This document shows positions 31,892 to 43,090 of a stretch of 64,000 nt of DNA, piece by piece. Within the stretch, counting starts at the first letter, position 1. Every line of letters starts with the position of its first letter. The notes beneath the pieces are model-generated. The model was not told the DNA's origin. It ran no database searches and saw only the letters and a program-made list of their open reading frames with translations. Source of the DNA: Perilla frutescens (Eukaryota > Streptophyta > Magnoliopsida > Lamiales > Lamiaceae); contig BRKX01000009.1 of the NCBI GenBank assembly GCA_026008535.1, positions 44,761,001 to 44,825,000 of the forward strand. The letters run 5' to 3'. Made by a program: the position numbers and the translations under genes.

Positions 31892-33903
31892 GTGTCAGAC
31901 CGTGTGATGGGTCAAGATTCGTATTTGGTGTTTATATAGGTATGGTTATGGCAAGAGATATATTAGAGAAAGACAACAGTGTTGTGTCTGTGACTGGAGA
32001 TGGAGCAATGACTGCTGGACAGGCCTCTGAGGCAATGAACAATACAGGTTTCCTCGATTCCAACCTCATCATCATGTTGAACGACTACAAGCAAGTATCG
32101 TTGCCCACAACGATGCTAGATGGCCCGGCTATGCCCATTGGTGCTCTCTACAGCGCCCTCACCAAGCTCCAAGGAAGCTCCAAGTTCAGGTAGCTAAGAG
32201 AAGCTGCAAAAGTAGGTCACTCGTTCTTGAAGCATAATGTGTGTATATTGAAGAGTTTGACACAAGATAGGCACATGTGGCATTATTTTTCTTGCACTTT
32301 TCGACAGACCATCACGAAGCAAATTGGGTCGCAGGCACATGAGGTCGCGGCTAAGATTGATGAGTACGCGAGAGGGATGCTCAGTGCATCGGGCTCCACT
32401 TTCTTCAAAGAGCTCAAGCTGTACTACATTGGCCCTGTGGATGGACACAACATTGAAGATTTGGTCACTATTTTTGAAAAATTTAAATCTATGCCTGCAC
32501 CAGGGCCAGTTCTGATTCATATCATAATAGAAAAGGGAAAGGGCTATCCACCAATAGAAGCAGCAGCTGATAAAATGCATGGTATTGATAACATCATACA
32601 AAAATCATGAAAGAAATGAGAACTTTTTGAGTTTAAATTCTTATCTTTTTTTTTTGTGTTTGTTTCAGGTGTTGTGAAGTTCAATCCAGCTACAGGAAAG
32701 CAGAACAAGGCCAAATCATCTATACTTTCATTCACACAATATTTTGCAGAATCACTAATAAAAGAAGCAGAAATAGACAACAAGATTGTGGCCATCCATT
32801 CTGCAATGGGAGGTGGAACTAGCCTAAACTACTTTCAGAAATGATTTCCAGACCGATGTTTTGATATTGGTATTGTTGAGCAGCATGCTGTTACATTTGT
32901 AGTCGGCATAGCTACTGAGGGGCCTTAAGCCCTTCTGTGTTATCTACTCGTCTTTTCTATAATGAGGATACGACCAAGTGGTCATGAGCAAGAAATCAGA
33001 CACTATGAGACCCTTTTTTTCTCTTTATTGATCATGGGATTCTGACAGTTTCTTTGCAATGTATGTGAAGGTGGTGCATGATGTGGATCTGCAGAAACTT
33101 CATGTTCGATTTGCTATAGACCGAGCTGGTCTGGTAGGTGCGGATAGATTGACTCATTGTGGAGCGCTTGATTTCACCTACATGGCCTGCTTGCCTAACA
33201 GGGTGGTGATGGCTCCATTAGATGAAGCAGAGCTAATGCACATGGTTGCAACTACTGCAGCCATTGATGATAGGCCTAGCTGCTTCAGATTTCCAAGAGG
33301 AAATAGTGTAAGAGCTGTTCTTCCTCACAATAGCAAAGGAATACCAATAGAAGTAAGCACTAGCACTACTACTACACCTCCTAGGATTTCCAGAAACAAC
33401 ATAATTTTGTATTTGTTGTTCTAACCTTAATCTCCACAAACTCGTTGTCTCAAACAGATTGGCAAAGGGAGGATACTGATGGAAGGCAGCAGAGTGGCGA
33501 TTCTGGGATACGGTGCAATGGTCCAACAATCACTAGGGTCTGCAGAGATGATCTATTATACAATGTATCAACAATAGTGGTTGATGCAAGATTATGCGAG
33601 CCCTTAGATACTGATCTCATCTGAAGGCTTGCAAAAGAGCACGAGATAATCATCACCGTTGAAGAGGGTTCGATTGGAGGCTTTGGATCACATTTTGCAC
33701 ATTTCCTAAGTCTAAATGGCAAAAACAAGCCCTTCTTACAATTTATAAACAAAGGTTCTTCATTTCTTGACTGTTCCTAGGTTTGATTATGTCTTGTTTT
33801 CAACTGAAATACAGTTGAGATCGATGATGCTTCTAGATAGATACATAGACCATAGAGCTCCACAAGATCAGATTGAAGAAGCAGGTCTTCACTACCAAAA
33901 AAG

Positions 33904-34175
33904 ACCCTCATACATAACACTTCATACATAACGGATATTTTAAATATCCGTTATGTATGAGCGCATTTTTGGTATAGATAACGCATATTTCAAAAGTCCG
34001 TTATGAGAGAAGTGTTATCTCCGATCATATATAATGTTTTTGAGTCTTGCATTATCTGTGAGTGTTACATATTGTTCACAATTATAACACTCATTGGGTA
34101 CTGTTATGCGTTGTGTTATGTATAAACACATTATATAACGGTAACTTTGACCGTTATGAATATCCGTTATGTATA
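33904..34175. repeat. Left subterminal repeat array of the CACTA element
   Basis: There are multiple direct and inverted copies of CATACATAACGG / CCGTTATGTATG, including a near-perfect inverted pair at 33922-33960. In En/Spm such arrays bind the TnpA-type protein. Confidence 0.8.
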
Positions 34176-34342
34176 TGTATTAATTATTATTTTTATAATT
34201 CAAAATTATTAATCCAAAATTTTTAGGCAGAAAGTTTCCCACCAATGATTTGATTTTTTCATTTTATAAAATTAAAAGACTAACACGAAAAAGGACCCTT
34301 CTCACTTCATCTCTCTCGATAAACCCTCTTCGGATACTGGAT

Positions 34343-34440
34343 TGATGGTAAATGGGGGTTTGAAGGAGGAAGAAGGGGAGAAAGAGAAGGAAAAGACGGT
34401 AGATCCGATTTCGGTGGAGGGAGATCTTGAGTCGTAGTTC
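34343..34440 (+). other. Possible captured fragment or 5' leader inside the CACTA
   Basis: A short open stretch starts MVNGGLKEEEGEKEKEK and continues with DPISVEGDLES before a stop. Its base composition is less AT-rich than the surroundings. I do not recognise it; it may be a third captured exon. Confidence 0.25.
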
Positions 34441-34989
34441 TCGATTCTACAAGGTACCGTTTATTTCATTCAATTATAGTTGCAGATCTTGAGTTGTAGT
34501 TCTCAATTTTTGGTGGCTTACTGCTCAATTTTCTTCAACTTTTACTTGACTTGCTTTCTGATATTTCAAACGAATAGATGATTAATGTATGTATAAATCA
34601 GAATCGCTCATTTTCAGTACATTGTGTGCTTATGATTTTGTGAAATTCCCATATGTTGAAGAACTTAATTTTGGAATTCATGGCCATCATTATATGTTCC
34701 TTTTTTTACTTGGAGTATGAGGTATGATTCGAGAAAGTTTACTAAGCATCAATTGCCACTTTGTTTGTATTAACTTAGCTGGTTAATAATGCTTCTTAAT
34801 AATTCTTGTCTTTTTTTAGAATTCATGGCGGGGAGATGTTAATAATGCTTGTCTTTTATGTGAATTCATGGCATGTAGCGCAGCTCAAATCTGGCATAAG
34901 TGCCACAAGCAATGCAGATGAGACCACTGAGAGACAAAATAGAAAACACGCTGCCACTCTGTGTGAATCTACACATATCACTGCGTGTG

Positions 34990-34991
<2 letters not shown>

Positions 34992-35032
<41 letters not shown>
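34992..35032. repeat. (CT)n microsatellite
   Basis: About 20 CT units inside the CACTA element. Confidence 0.95.
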
Positions 35033-35034
<2 letters not shown>

Positions 35035-36273
35035 TCACCCCTAACAACTCATTTCCTTCCCCCGCAGTTTTCTTGATTTTTCACCATCTGTGCATACAAG
35101 ACTACTATGTTATCTGGTTAGTGGGATTCTTGCTTTTGTTTCAAATGTTTCATGTTGATTCTTGAATAGGGATGTTCGGTGGGAGTGGTGTGTTTCTTGT
35201 TTTCTTCAACTGTTTCATGGTGATTCTTGAATAGAATGTCTGATGGGAGTGTAATGTTTCTTGTTTTTGAGGATGTTTCTTCATTTCTTAAGCTGTATAT
35301 TGTGGATTCTTGGATGAGAAATCTCATATGGGGGGGAATCAGTAATAGTGTATGTTGTATTCTCATAATGTCTTACATTTTTTTTTACTTTTGAGGACTA
35401 TGGAATTTCTTAAAAAATGCTTTGCTTTTGAAATTCCTTGAAGTTTTTTCATTTTTCTAGATGAAATCTTGTAGATAGAAGTTCTGCAATTCTTGTATCT
35501 ACTCTTGTTATACAAGAAAGAGTCTTTGCTATGATCACTTAGGCCTGATGCATGATCAGGTACACTTTTATGTTGCTTCACTCATTGTTAAGAAAGAATT
35601 ATTTGCTTGATTGGCTCAGAAATTAGTTCATATGATCAGACAATCGATGGATATATGAGATGAGAAGGCTAGTGTATAACTTTGTTTGAGATACAGAGTT
35701 AAGGTCACTTCATTTACCTGTAACTAGCAAAGGCCTTATTAGTGGAGAAATTTATGAGTGATTTTAATGCAATTTTGTGAAGAGAATATCATTATTGTTG
35801 TTGTTGTTATTATGCATTTTCACATCTATGTAAATCAGGTGTAGTACAATAAAGGATTATTACTTCTAGTTAAACCATTTTTTTAGGAGCAAAGGTGTTA
35901 ATGATTATAAAGAGGAGCTGCTTTGAAGTTTGAAGTGGAGAATATCTCTACTAACTATAGTTCATTGTTCTTGTTTGCATGTTCTTGTTTCTGTGTATGA
36001 GTTTCTGTATGCATTTGATGTGTCTCGTCTTAGACAAGGATATGTCCTATACTCCTATGTTTTGCTTTTCTTGAAATTTCTTGGGGTAGGATGTAGTAAT
36101 GATTTAAAGGCCTTCAAGAAATACACTATATGCACCCATAAATACTTTATATGCAGATATGGATTAATCTGATCATCTTTTCCACTATCAGTAGATTGAT
36201 AAGGAAATTCGGTTCATTTGATCAATCATGATTCTCTATCTAAAAATTTGTTATATTTTGATTTTTTGAGCAG

Positions 36274-36891
36274 TTGTCCAGCATGCACTGGTGGTACAAG
36301 ACAACTAGTCATGCAGCTGAATTAACTGCTGGATTTTATAACTCCAGCAATCGTAATGGTTATGTTGCTATCATGGCAATGTTGAAGAGGTAAGGTGCTG
36401 CTCTATGCTTTATATGTTCTGAAATAAGCGTGATGGATCACAATATGAAATTTTCTGAGTCTTTGGCTGATCCTGAGAGATTATTTTGGCAAGTAAGCAC
36501 TAGCAACTCGGGTCTTAATATTTTTCACTTGTGTTATACTGTCAATTTCTTCATCAAAAATATACTTTTACTCAGAAAGGCAGAATCCTTGCTTTGATAA
36601 CAATTGTAGCATTTCATTTTGATACACACATTGTTGCCCAAATCCTGTTTAAACTGTTGATCACAATTTAGGTTCTGAATGCTGCCTGAGATGCTAGTAT
36701 ATCAGTTGCCAGTGAAAATTCATTTTCATGTAATGGCAGAGAAGGGTATAGTTATTTATTGGAAAAGGTGAAGCCCGTCAGTGATCCGGATAGGAGGCAT
36801 TTTTCTTCTTTTAACTATTTGAGGCTTGGCCCACTTCTCATGGAAAGACTAAACTTCATTGAATTTGAACGGTTTGTCAAGAGAATGCATG
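36274..36891 (+). pseudogene. Captured beta-amylase exons in the CACTA
   Basis: Two exons with GT-AG borders. Exon A (36274-36492) reads MHWWYKTTSHAAELTAGFYN, then NRNGYVAIMAMLKR, and after a TAA the part ending FSESLADPERLFWQ. Exon B (36672-36891) reads VLNAA-stop-DASISVASEN, then GREGYSYLLEKVKP, YLRLGPLLMER and FERFVKRMHG. These are consecutive parts of the glycoside hydrolase family 14 barrel. The N- and C-terminal thirds of the enzyme are absent. The NFxEFERFVKRMHG ending recalls the BAM7/BAM8 branch, but that placement is tentative. Two in-frame stops show it is not a gene. It cannot hydrolyse starch as it stands. Confidence 0.9.
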
Positions 36892-37107
36892 GTAAGTTTC
36901 ATTATATCTTACATATATAGAGAATCCATGGTATACACTACTACACCAGTATACATCTACATATTCCACAGTCGTTGAGTTTCTCAGTATTTCTTTCCTG
37001 AAGCATCTCTCAGTAATGCAATGCCTCTGCCTTGGTAGTAAATAATAATTATTGTTTTGATATCTAAATAATCCATTCATCCTCTTGCCTTACTTGTTCT
37101 TTCACAG

Positions 37108-37339
37108 AGAGGATGAGATAGAGGACATTCAGAAGGTACATTTGATATTTATGTATTTATTTTATCTATTGAAGCTATACAGTTACATCCTTTACATTTC
37201 ATTTATTTATTGATAGGAAATTGTGGTTCTTTCAGAATGCCGATCTCAATATATTACTGAGTATTATTGTTCTTATCTGCATCAAACAAAGTTGTGGATA
37301 GTCATGGAATACATGGCTGGTGGTTCTGTTGCTGATCTG
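37108..37339 (+). pseudogene. Captured Ste20/GCK-type kinase exons in the CACTA
   Basis: A 28-base exon (37108-37135, EDEIEDIQK) and a 123-base exon (37217-37339) are separated by a GT-AG intron. The second reads EIVVLSECRSQYITEYYCSY followed by LHQTKLWIVMEYMAGGSVADL. This is the C-helix to hinge part of the N-lobe of plant SIK1/MST-like germinal-centre kinases, including the C-helix Glu region and the hinge MEYMAGGS. The Gly-rich loop, catalytic loop and DFG are missing. The two pieces are open but far too short for a kinase, and no transcript start is evident. Confidence 0.88.
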
Positions 37340-37714
37340 GTAGGCCACTTCCACACCCTTCTTCTATTTGCTTATATCATTGTTTCAATAATTTGAAACT
37401 TACTTAACTTAGATTTGAAATTCCATTTTGTATTAAAACTTCAGAATATAAGCGTTTATATTGGCAGGTTTATAGTTGAGCAGTTGAGTTGAATGGGCGC
37501 CTCTCAATCATCGAAAAAGTTATTCTGATCAAAATGGCTAGCTAACTAGTTGCAATATATATGTTATCTTTGTTTTGACATTATTACGCTATAAACATGT
37601 GTAGAACGTTGATTATATTCGGATGAATGTATGAATATTTGTTGAATTAGATATACGATGATTTATGAGGATTTCAGTTATTTTTATTATTTTGGAATTA
37701 TTTTAATTGCTGAA

Positions 37715-38218
37715 AATCTATAAGACCGTTATGTATAATACCTAAAGATAACGAAAACTGAAAATATTTAATAATGGTAAAAATTTGATATGTATCAAAA
37801 CATACATAACGTAAAAAAGCGTTATCTAAACTACAAACAACGTTATGTATTAATTCATGTGGTATATTTCATAACGGAGAAAATTGAATTTTCATAACGG
37901 TACAAACCGTTATATATAACAGTAATAGATCACGCAATGAAGAGTGTTATGTATGAAAAAAAACTGTTATGTAAAAGTTCATAGATAACGGATGAAGTTA
38001 ATTTTTTATAACAGAAGAAAACGTTATGTATGAGAGTTATAGATAACGTAATATCCGATGTCATGTTTGTTGCTATAACTGTTATGTATAATAACATAGA
38101 TAATGGATATTATTCCGTTATGTATGAGCGCAATCATACATAATACCAGTATACGTAACACTTATATAATAACATAGATAACGGATTTTATCCATTATGT
38201 ATGAGCGTGTTTTTTGGT
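37715..38218. repeat. Right subterminal repeat array of the CACTA element
   Basis: There are more than ten copies, in both orientations, of GTTATGTAT and ATAACGGA words, ending TCCATTATGTATGAGCGTG before the terminal repeat. Confidence 0.8.
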
Positions 38219-38564
38219 AGTGCTTTCTTCCAAACATATTTGTGGGACAGTTTTATCACTCATGGGAAGGCCCATGGAAGCCCTCAAACTTCAATGAAAC
38301 ATTGTATGAACATTAGATTAAGAATATCTATTATGTTAGAAAACCATGCTTACAACAATATGCAAGATTATGATGCAATTCATCTTTGATCCTAGGTGTT
38401 GATCTTATGTAAATAAATAAGCCCCTCTTCTTTCATTGCATTTTTCATAATTTGAAGATGTGGATTTGCATTGACCAAAAGTATTTTTAAATGCGAACAC
38501 AAAATGTAAAAACTAATATTAATATTACAAGTCACAAATCGGTACCTATACATTAATAAGCTTC

Positions 38565-38700
38565 ATGGGGTGGCCTAGTTGACGGAGTAGTAATCTCATG
38601 ATTGGAATGTTACTACTGTAGTTTGAATCTTACCCACCATAGGCTCCTTCAATTCTATTTGATGAAAAACACATTGCATATTCTCAACTGCATACCATTG

Positions 38701-38735
<35 letters not shown>
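38565..38735 (+). mobile_element. tRNA-derived SINE-like unit
   Basis: TGGCCTAGTTG (38571-38581) fits a pol III A box, and GTTTGAATCTT (38621-38631) fits a weakened B box at tRNA-like spacing of about 50 bases. The unit runs into a (CT)n tail at 38703-38735. I could not find a clear target duplication. It may also be a decayed tRNA copy. Confidence 0.4.
38703..38735. repeat. (CT)n microsatellite
   Basis: About 16 CT units at the end of the SINE-like unit. Confidence 0.95.
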
Positions 38736-38739
<4 letters not shown>

Positions 38740-40283
38740 ATCTAATCATGGAGTAACGGTGTTAGAGATAATTGATATATATATATATACATATCCATTA
38801 AGGAGAGAAGCTCGACTGCCTTCATCTCTGATTCTTCTGGCGATGAGTATCTTTGCTTACATGTATTTTTGAACTCTTTTTCATCGATTTCACCAATTCT
38901 TTTGATCCAAATGTTAACACGGCTACTGTTGTTAAACCCTGGAAATCAATAAGAGATAATTAAGTCATTGAAATTACTGAATTAAATATGCATGAGAATA
39001 TATATATATGTATATATGTATATATTAAAACTTCTATACAATAATATCATGCGGACCAAAGAAAAAATATTATAATAGGGAGGTTAATTTTAAATAAAGA
39101 TTTACTTATAAAAATTATGTCAAAAACTTAGCTAAACTAGTTGTATGGAAAAATAATAATGGCGACACAGGTGATATTTTTTAAGAATGCAACTTTTTAA
39201 ATTTTGAATGATACTTTTTAGAGTTATGGTTGATGCTGATTTTGAAGGATTTTTTTTTTCTGGTCTATACTTTTTAAGGATACATGTGATACATTTGGAT
39301 TTTTAAGTTATATTTTTTAGTGTTATGAGTGATAACGATTTTGATGTTGATTGATTAACGTGCAATTTTTCTATATTGACCGGTCAATACATTGACCTGA
39401 TTAACGCGTATGATGGTGAACCTACTGCACACGAGTTCATCTAAAAATTATATATTTTTTTAAAAAAACTAATATGCATTATACACCAACTAAAAATGTG
39501 TCCCTTCATATTTTAAAACACTTGAATTTAAAAGATAAACAAGATTCATGAAATTTTTTCCCTAAAAAAAGATTTATGAATTTTAAAAAATCAAATGTGC
39601 TAAATCATTTATGTGCATTGTCTATACATATTAGATTTAGAAAGTAAATAACAAATGTTAAAAAAAATTCTTGCATACAAGAAAACAGTAATATGATGAA
39701 ATGATGATCGATATGATAATATATTAATCATACAAAAATTAATGAATATCAATTTATAACTTTTCTGTTTTTAACCTATAATATTTGAATACAACTTTTG
39801 GACATATACACGCTACAATTTTCTGTATAATCTATTATTTTCATTAAATATTTGCAGATATAACAACAATTATATATAAAAATATGCATCATATCCTCAC
39901 ATATATATATATACATACACAATATAATAGTATTTGATTTAATTCAATGAGAAGTACTTTACCAACTATTTTGTTGGGATTTTCTCAACAAAAAAAAAGA
40001 AAAAAAAACTATTTTGTTGGGGCAAAAGCTCTCCCTACGAAATAGTCGAGGGGGTACTGTACCTATCCCTTAATATTTATATGTGAGAAATAAAGTAAAA
40101 GAAAAATTTAGAGTGCACGATTTCGAATAGAAAATAGAAATATAGTTGCTACGTAAACAATTGAATCATTAATCAAATCCACTTTAATTTTCTCTTTCAA
40201 GAATTGGTTTGAGTAAGAACCAAAAGAGTCAGAGTCACAAAAACTTCTAGATCTTCAAATTGTTAACCATCAATATTAAAAAA
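38736..40283. other. AT-rich spacer between the DXS and 14-3-3-like pseudogenes
   Basis: I see only AT-rich DNA with (TA)n runs (for example 38776-38792 and 38999-39026) and no coding frame or terminal-repeat structure. Confidence 0.6.
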
Positions 40284-43090
40284 TCAGAGCGAAGTGTCAT
40301 TAGCTGCACCTTCACTTCCATCTTTCTTGGCAGCATTTGGATCTACACACATAATTTATGATATTGGTTAAGCCATCCAACTAATAATAATAAAGCTAAG
40401 AATCACGGAGATTATTTGCGATGAAATACAATCAAAATGATTATAGTGTACATTTATATACCTCTAGGAACGACATCGTCGTCATCCATATTTGAAATAA
40501 CAGCGTTCGGCTGAAACTCTACTATACTAGCCTCACATGATGCAATACGACGACTGAAGCATCCCGCCGAACACACGTCCAACTTTACAACTGAAAATTT
40601 AAAACACATTCACATAAACACATTAAAATTCTAAAGCACAATAAATGGTTGTAAGGCAAACTCTATTACCTGAACCTTTCTATTTAGATATCTTTTCTTT
40701 AAGTTCCAGCAGAATCTTGTTGCTCTTTGCAAGTGCTTCCCCATTCAAAGAGGATAGGCCTGCACCCGTGGCTCTATCATATGCTCTTTGAGCAATTTCA
40801 CATCCTCTATAGAAAGTAGAAATGAATTAAAAATTTATAAACTATAAGCCACAAATTTAATTAAACTATTAGAGATCAATATACTTTGAGAGATCGTAGG
40901 AAAGTTCACGATGCACTACTAAATGTTTCAAAGACAAAGCCAATTGAATGGGATCAACCATGTATAGCTCATTCTTATCAGCAAGTTGTGTCGCCATCTA
41001 CAATGAAGAAAAGAATTATAATTATAATTGAAGCTGCTGATCTCAAATAACATGAGTAACCCTCTTTTTTTATACAAAATCCAACACATTGTTTAAGCAA
41101 TAAAACTATGTACGGATCATGATATTTCTAAACACATCGATCATACATACCTCATATATCTTTAATGATACAAGACCAAGTTTCTTCCTCATATCAGATT
41201 TTGTTTTGATCTTATCAGCACATAACCATAAATGATCCCCAACCCTGCAAAAGTGAAAGAGTTAATCAAATTGAAATTAAACCATATTCAAATTACAATT
41301 TATAAATAAAGTTCTCACATGTTGTGGTAGAACAGTTGGTCCTCTATTTATGTTGCCAATGGAAAGACATGTTCAAAAATGACAGTCTTGACGTCATTAC
41401 AAATAGCGATCACCCAACTTTTCAATGTAACGATCATTCTGGGCAACCTTAAATTGACCCCATTTAGATCTCTACTGAATTGATGTCAAAATTCTCAGAG
41501 CGGCACCTTTTGATTTAATCAGATTACCGTACCCTTCTTCCAGCAGGTTCCTCTCCTCTGTTGTCAGCTCCAAATCGAGTTTGGCCATGCGTTTCATCGC
41601 GTCTACCGCATCTGCCAAAAATTAGTCAAAAAATATGAATTAATCAATAATATTTTCATGTTTGTTTCCTCAACAGGTAAGAACATATATGATAGGAATG
41701 ATTCATTGCCATAAAACTTTTCCAATCTTCATACTTGTTCCTAGCTCTACTTTGTTTACACTTCCATATTCATATGAAATGAAGTAATCCTAGTAAATCT
41801 TACTGAAAATAAAAATATGGAAACTATACATTACATACATGCAACCGATCTTAAGAGAAATTATCAAACGCATATGAAAATTAAACTAATGACGAACTAA
41901 TCATTCTTTCTATAAATAATATTCTCTCCCTTTCATTTTTTTGCTAACATCTGCAACTAATGACGATCTATACAACCACAATAAATAATTATTTGTTCCC
42001 ATTCACAGTTACGCAATAAGAAATGCGATTGAAGTACGCAACATGACTTCTCATAATACAATTAAGATTCATCTATAATTGATTTTATTAGACTAGTAAG
42101 AGATGGTGCTTCAAACCTTCCAATTAATAATTAAGAAAGATCTAAATCTGCTACATACATGAATCAGGTAAATCATAATAAGAAACAAAACTGATCACAA
42201 ATAAACTGAATTGGAAATACACAAAACATCATGCATCAACAACAAGATTCAAATTACTTTAGATTTCACAATGTCACTAAGACGCATAGCAGAAAATCTA
42301 AATTCAACTCCTAAATTCTAACTCATTAATTAAAGAAGCAAGTAAATGATCAAAATCAACATCTCATCTTAGTGATGATTTCTGTCAATATTTCAAGATC
42401 AACACATGATCCACACATTGAACGAGTAAATAAGAAACAAAATTGATCACAAATAAATTGAATCGAAAATAAGCAAAACATCATGCATCAACAACAAGAT
42501 TCAAATTACTTCAGATTTCACAATGTTACTAAAACGCATAGCAGAAAATCCAAATTCAACTCCTAAATTCTAACTCATTAATTAAAGAAGCAAGTAACTG
42601 ATCAAAAACCAGCATCTTATTGATGATTTCTATCAATATTCCAAGATCAACGCATGATCCACACATTGAATGAGTAAATAAGAAACAAAACTGATCACAA
42701 ATAAACCGAATTGAAAATAAACAAAACATCATGCATCAACAAGATTCAAATTACTTCAGATTTCACAATGTCACTAAGACGCATAGCAGAAAATTCAAAT
42801 TCAACTCCTAAATTCTAACTCATTAATTAAAGAAGCAAGTAACTGATCAAAACGAGCATCTTATCTTAGTGATGGTTTCTCTCAACATTCCAAGATAACG
42901 CACGATTCACACATTGAAAGAGTAAATAAGGTTCATGCGATTTAAACCCTACATAATCGATATGCATACACGTATTTGCATAATTGCATGAACAAGAGTT
43001 TCAGCACGAGGTCTTACCATCGTAGCGTCCTATTTCCATCGCCAGCTTAGCCTTATAAATGGCAATCCTACGGTCTGAATAGACAGCCAT
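40284..43090 (-). pseudogene. Divergent 14-3-3-like gene with broken reading frame
   Basis: 14-3-3 proteins are dimeric phosphopeptide-binding adaptors. Seven exons with intact GT-AG borders: 43090-43018, 41611-41319, 41244-41151, 40997-40885, 40806-40680, 40590-40462, 40342-40284. Helix motifs are readable: YKAKLAMEIGRYD, MAKLDLELTTEERNLLEEGY, ALRILTS, ICNDVKTVIFEHVFP, MVGDHLWLCADKIK, VDPIQLALSLKH, and CEIAQRAYDRA. The acidic end DDDDVVPRDPNAAKKDG is plausible. Exon 2 has a TAG after ILTSIQ, a frameshift near 41430 and a TAA; exon 5 has a TAG. By alignment to the family from memory, the phosphate-binding Lys, first Arg, second Arg, Tyr and the Asn of helix 7 appear as Gly, Gly, Trp, Leu and Lys. 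It is either a decayed duplicate or a divergent homologue that then died. Confidence 0.8.
42179..42926. repeat. Three tandem ~250-bp repeats in intron 1 of the 14-3-3-like gene
   Basis: Units start at 42179, 42431 and 42679 with TAAGAAACAAAAYTGATCAC and have spacings of 252, 248 and 248 bases. Each contains CATCATGCATCAAC and CATAGCAGAAAAT words. Divergence between units is low. Confidence 0.9.

Larger units (their letters stand above)
33890..38222. mobile_element. CACTA (En/Spm-type) transposon carrying gene fragments
   Basis: The ends are CACTACCAAAAAA and TTTTTTGGTAGTG, a perfect 13-base inverted repeat. A CTT duplication (33887-33889 and 38223-38225) lies in the last DXS exon and matches the 3-bp target size of the superfamily. 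Subterminal repeats of the word CCGTTATGTATG fill both ends. No transposase was seen in the 4333 bases, so it is non-autonomous. The interior carries beta-amylase and kinase exons in plus orientation. Confidence 0.95.
30385..38297 (+). pseudogene. DXS: 1-deoxy-D-xylulose-5-phosphate synthase (DXS2-like) pseudogene
   Basis: DXS makes 1-deoxyxylulose 5-phosphate from pyruvate and glyceraldehyde 3-phosphate in plastids, the first step of the MEP isoprenoid pathway. Exons, mostly with intact GT-AG borders: to 30502, 30590-30754, 30831-30980, 31940-32211, 32308-32581, 32669-32977, 33071-33352, 33458 to about 33725, 33815-33889, and, after the CACTA insertion, 38226-38297 with the normal stop. Readable motifs include PIHMKNLS, WDVGHQ, VHDAFGVGHSST, GDGAMTAGQASEAMN, YYIGPVDGHN, EQHAVTF, DRAGLVGAD and DRYIDH. 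VHDAFGVGHSST favours the DXS2 type. Stops occur at codons in the exons at 31940 (TAG after KFR) and 32669 (TGA after FQK). Frameshifts occur in exons 1, 3, 6 and 8. In the thiamine-diphosphate motif LNDN reads LNDY. No transit peptide can be read with confidence. Confidence 0.93.

Noticed and set aside
33904..34175. CRISPR-like or satellite array
   Set aside because: The repeats are irregular, occur in both orientations and sit at the ends of a CACTA element, as expected for subterminal repeats.
34806..35165. ORF of 119 residues spanning a (CT)n repeat
   Set aside because: The frame is open because of the microsatellite (Ser-Leu repeats); no family resemblance.
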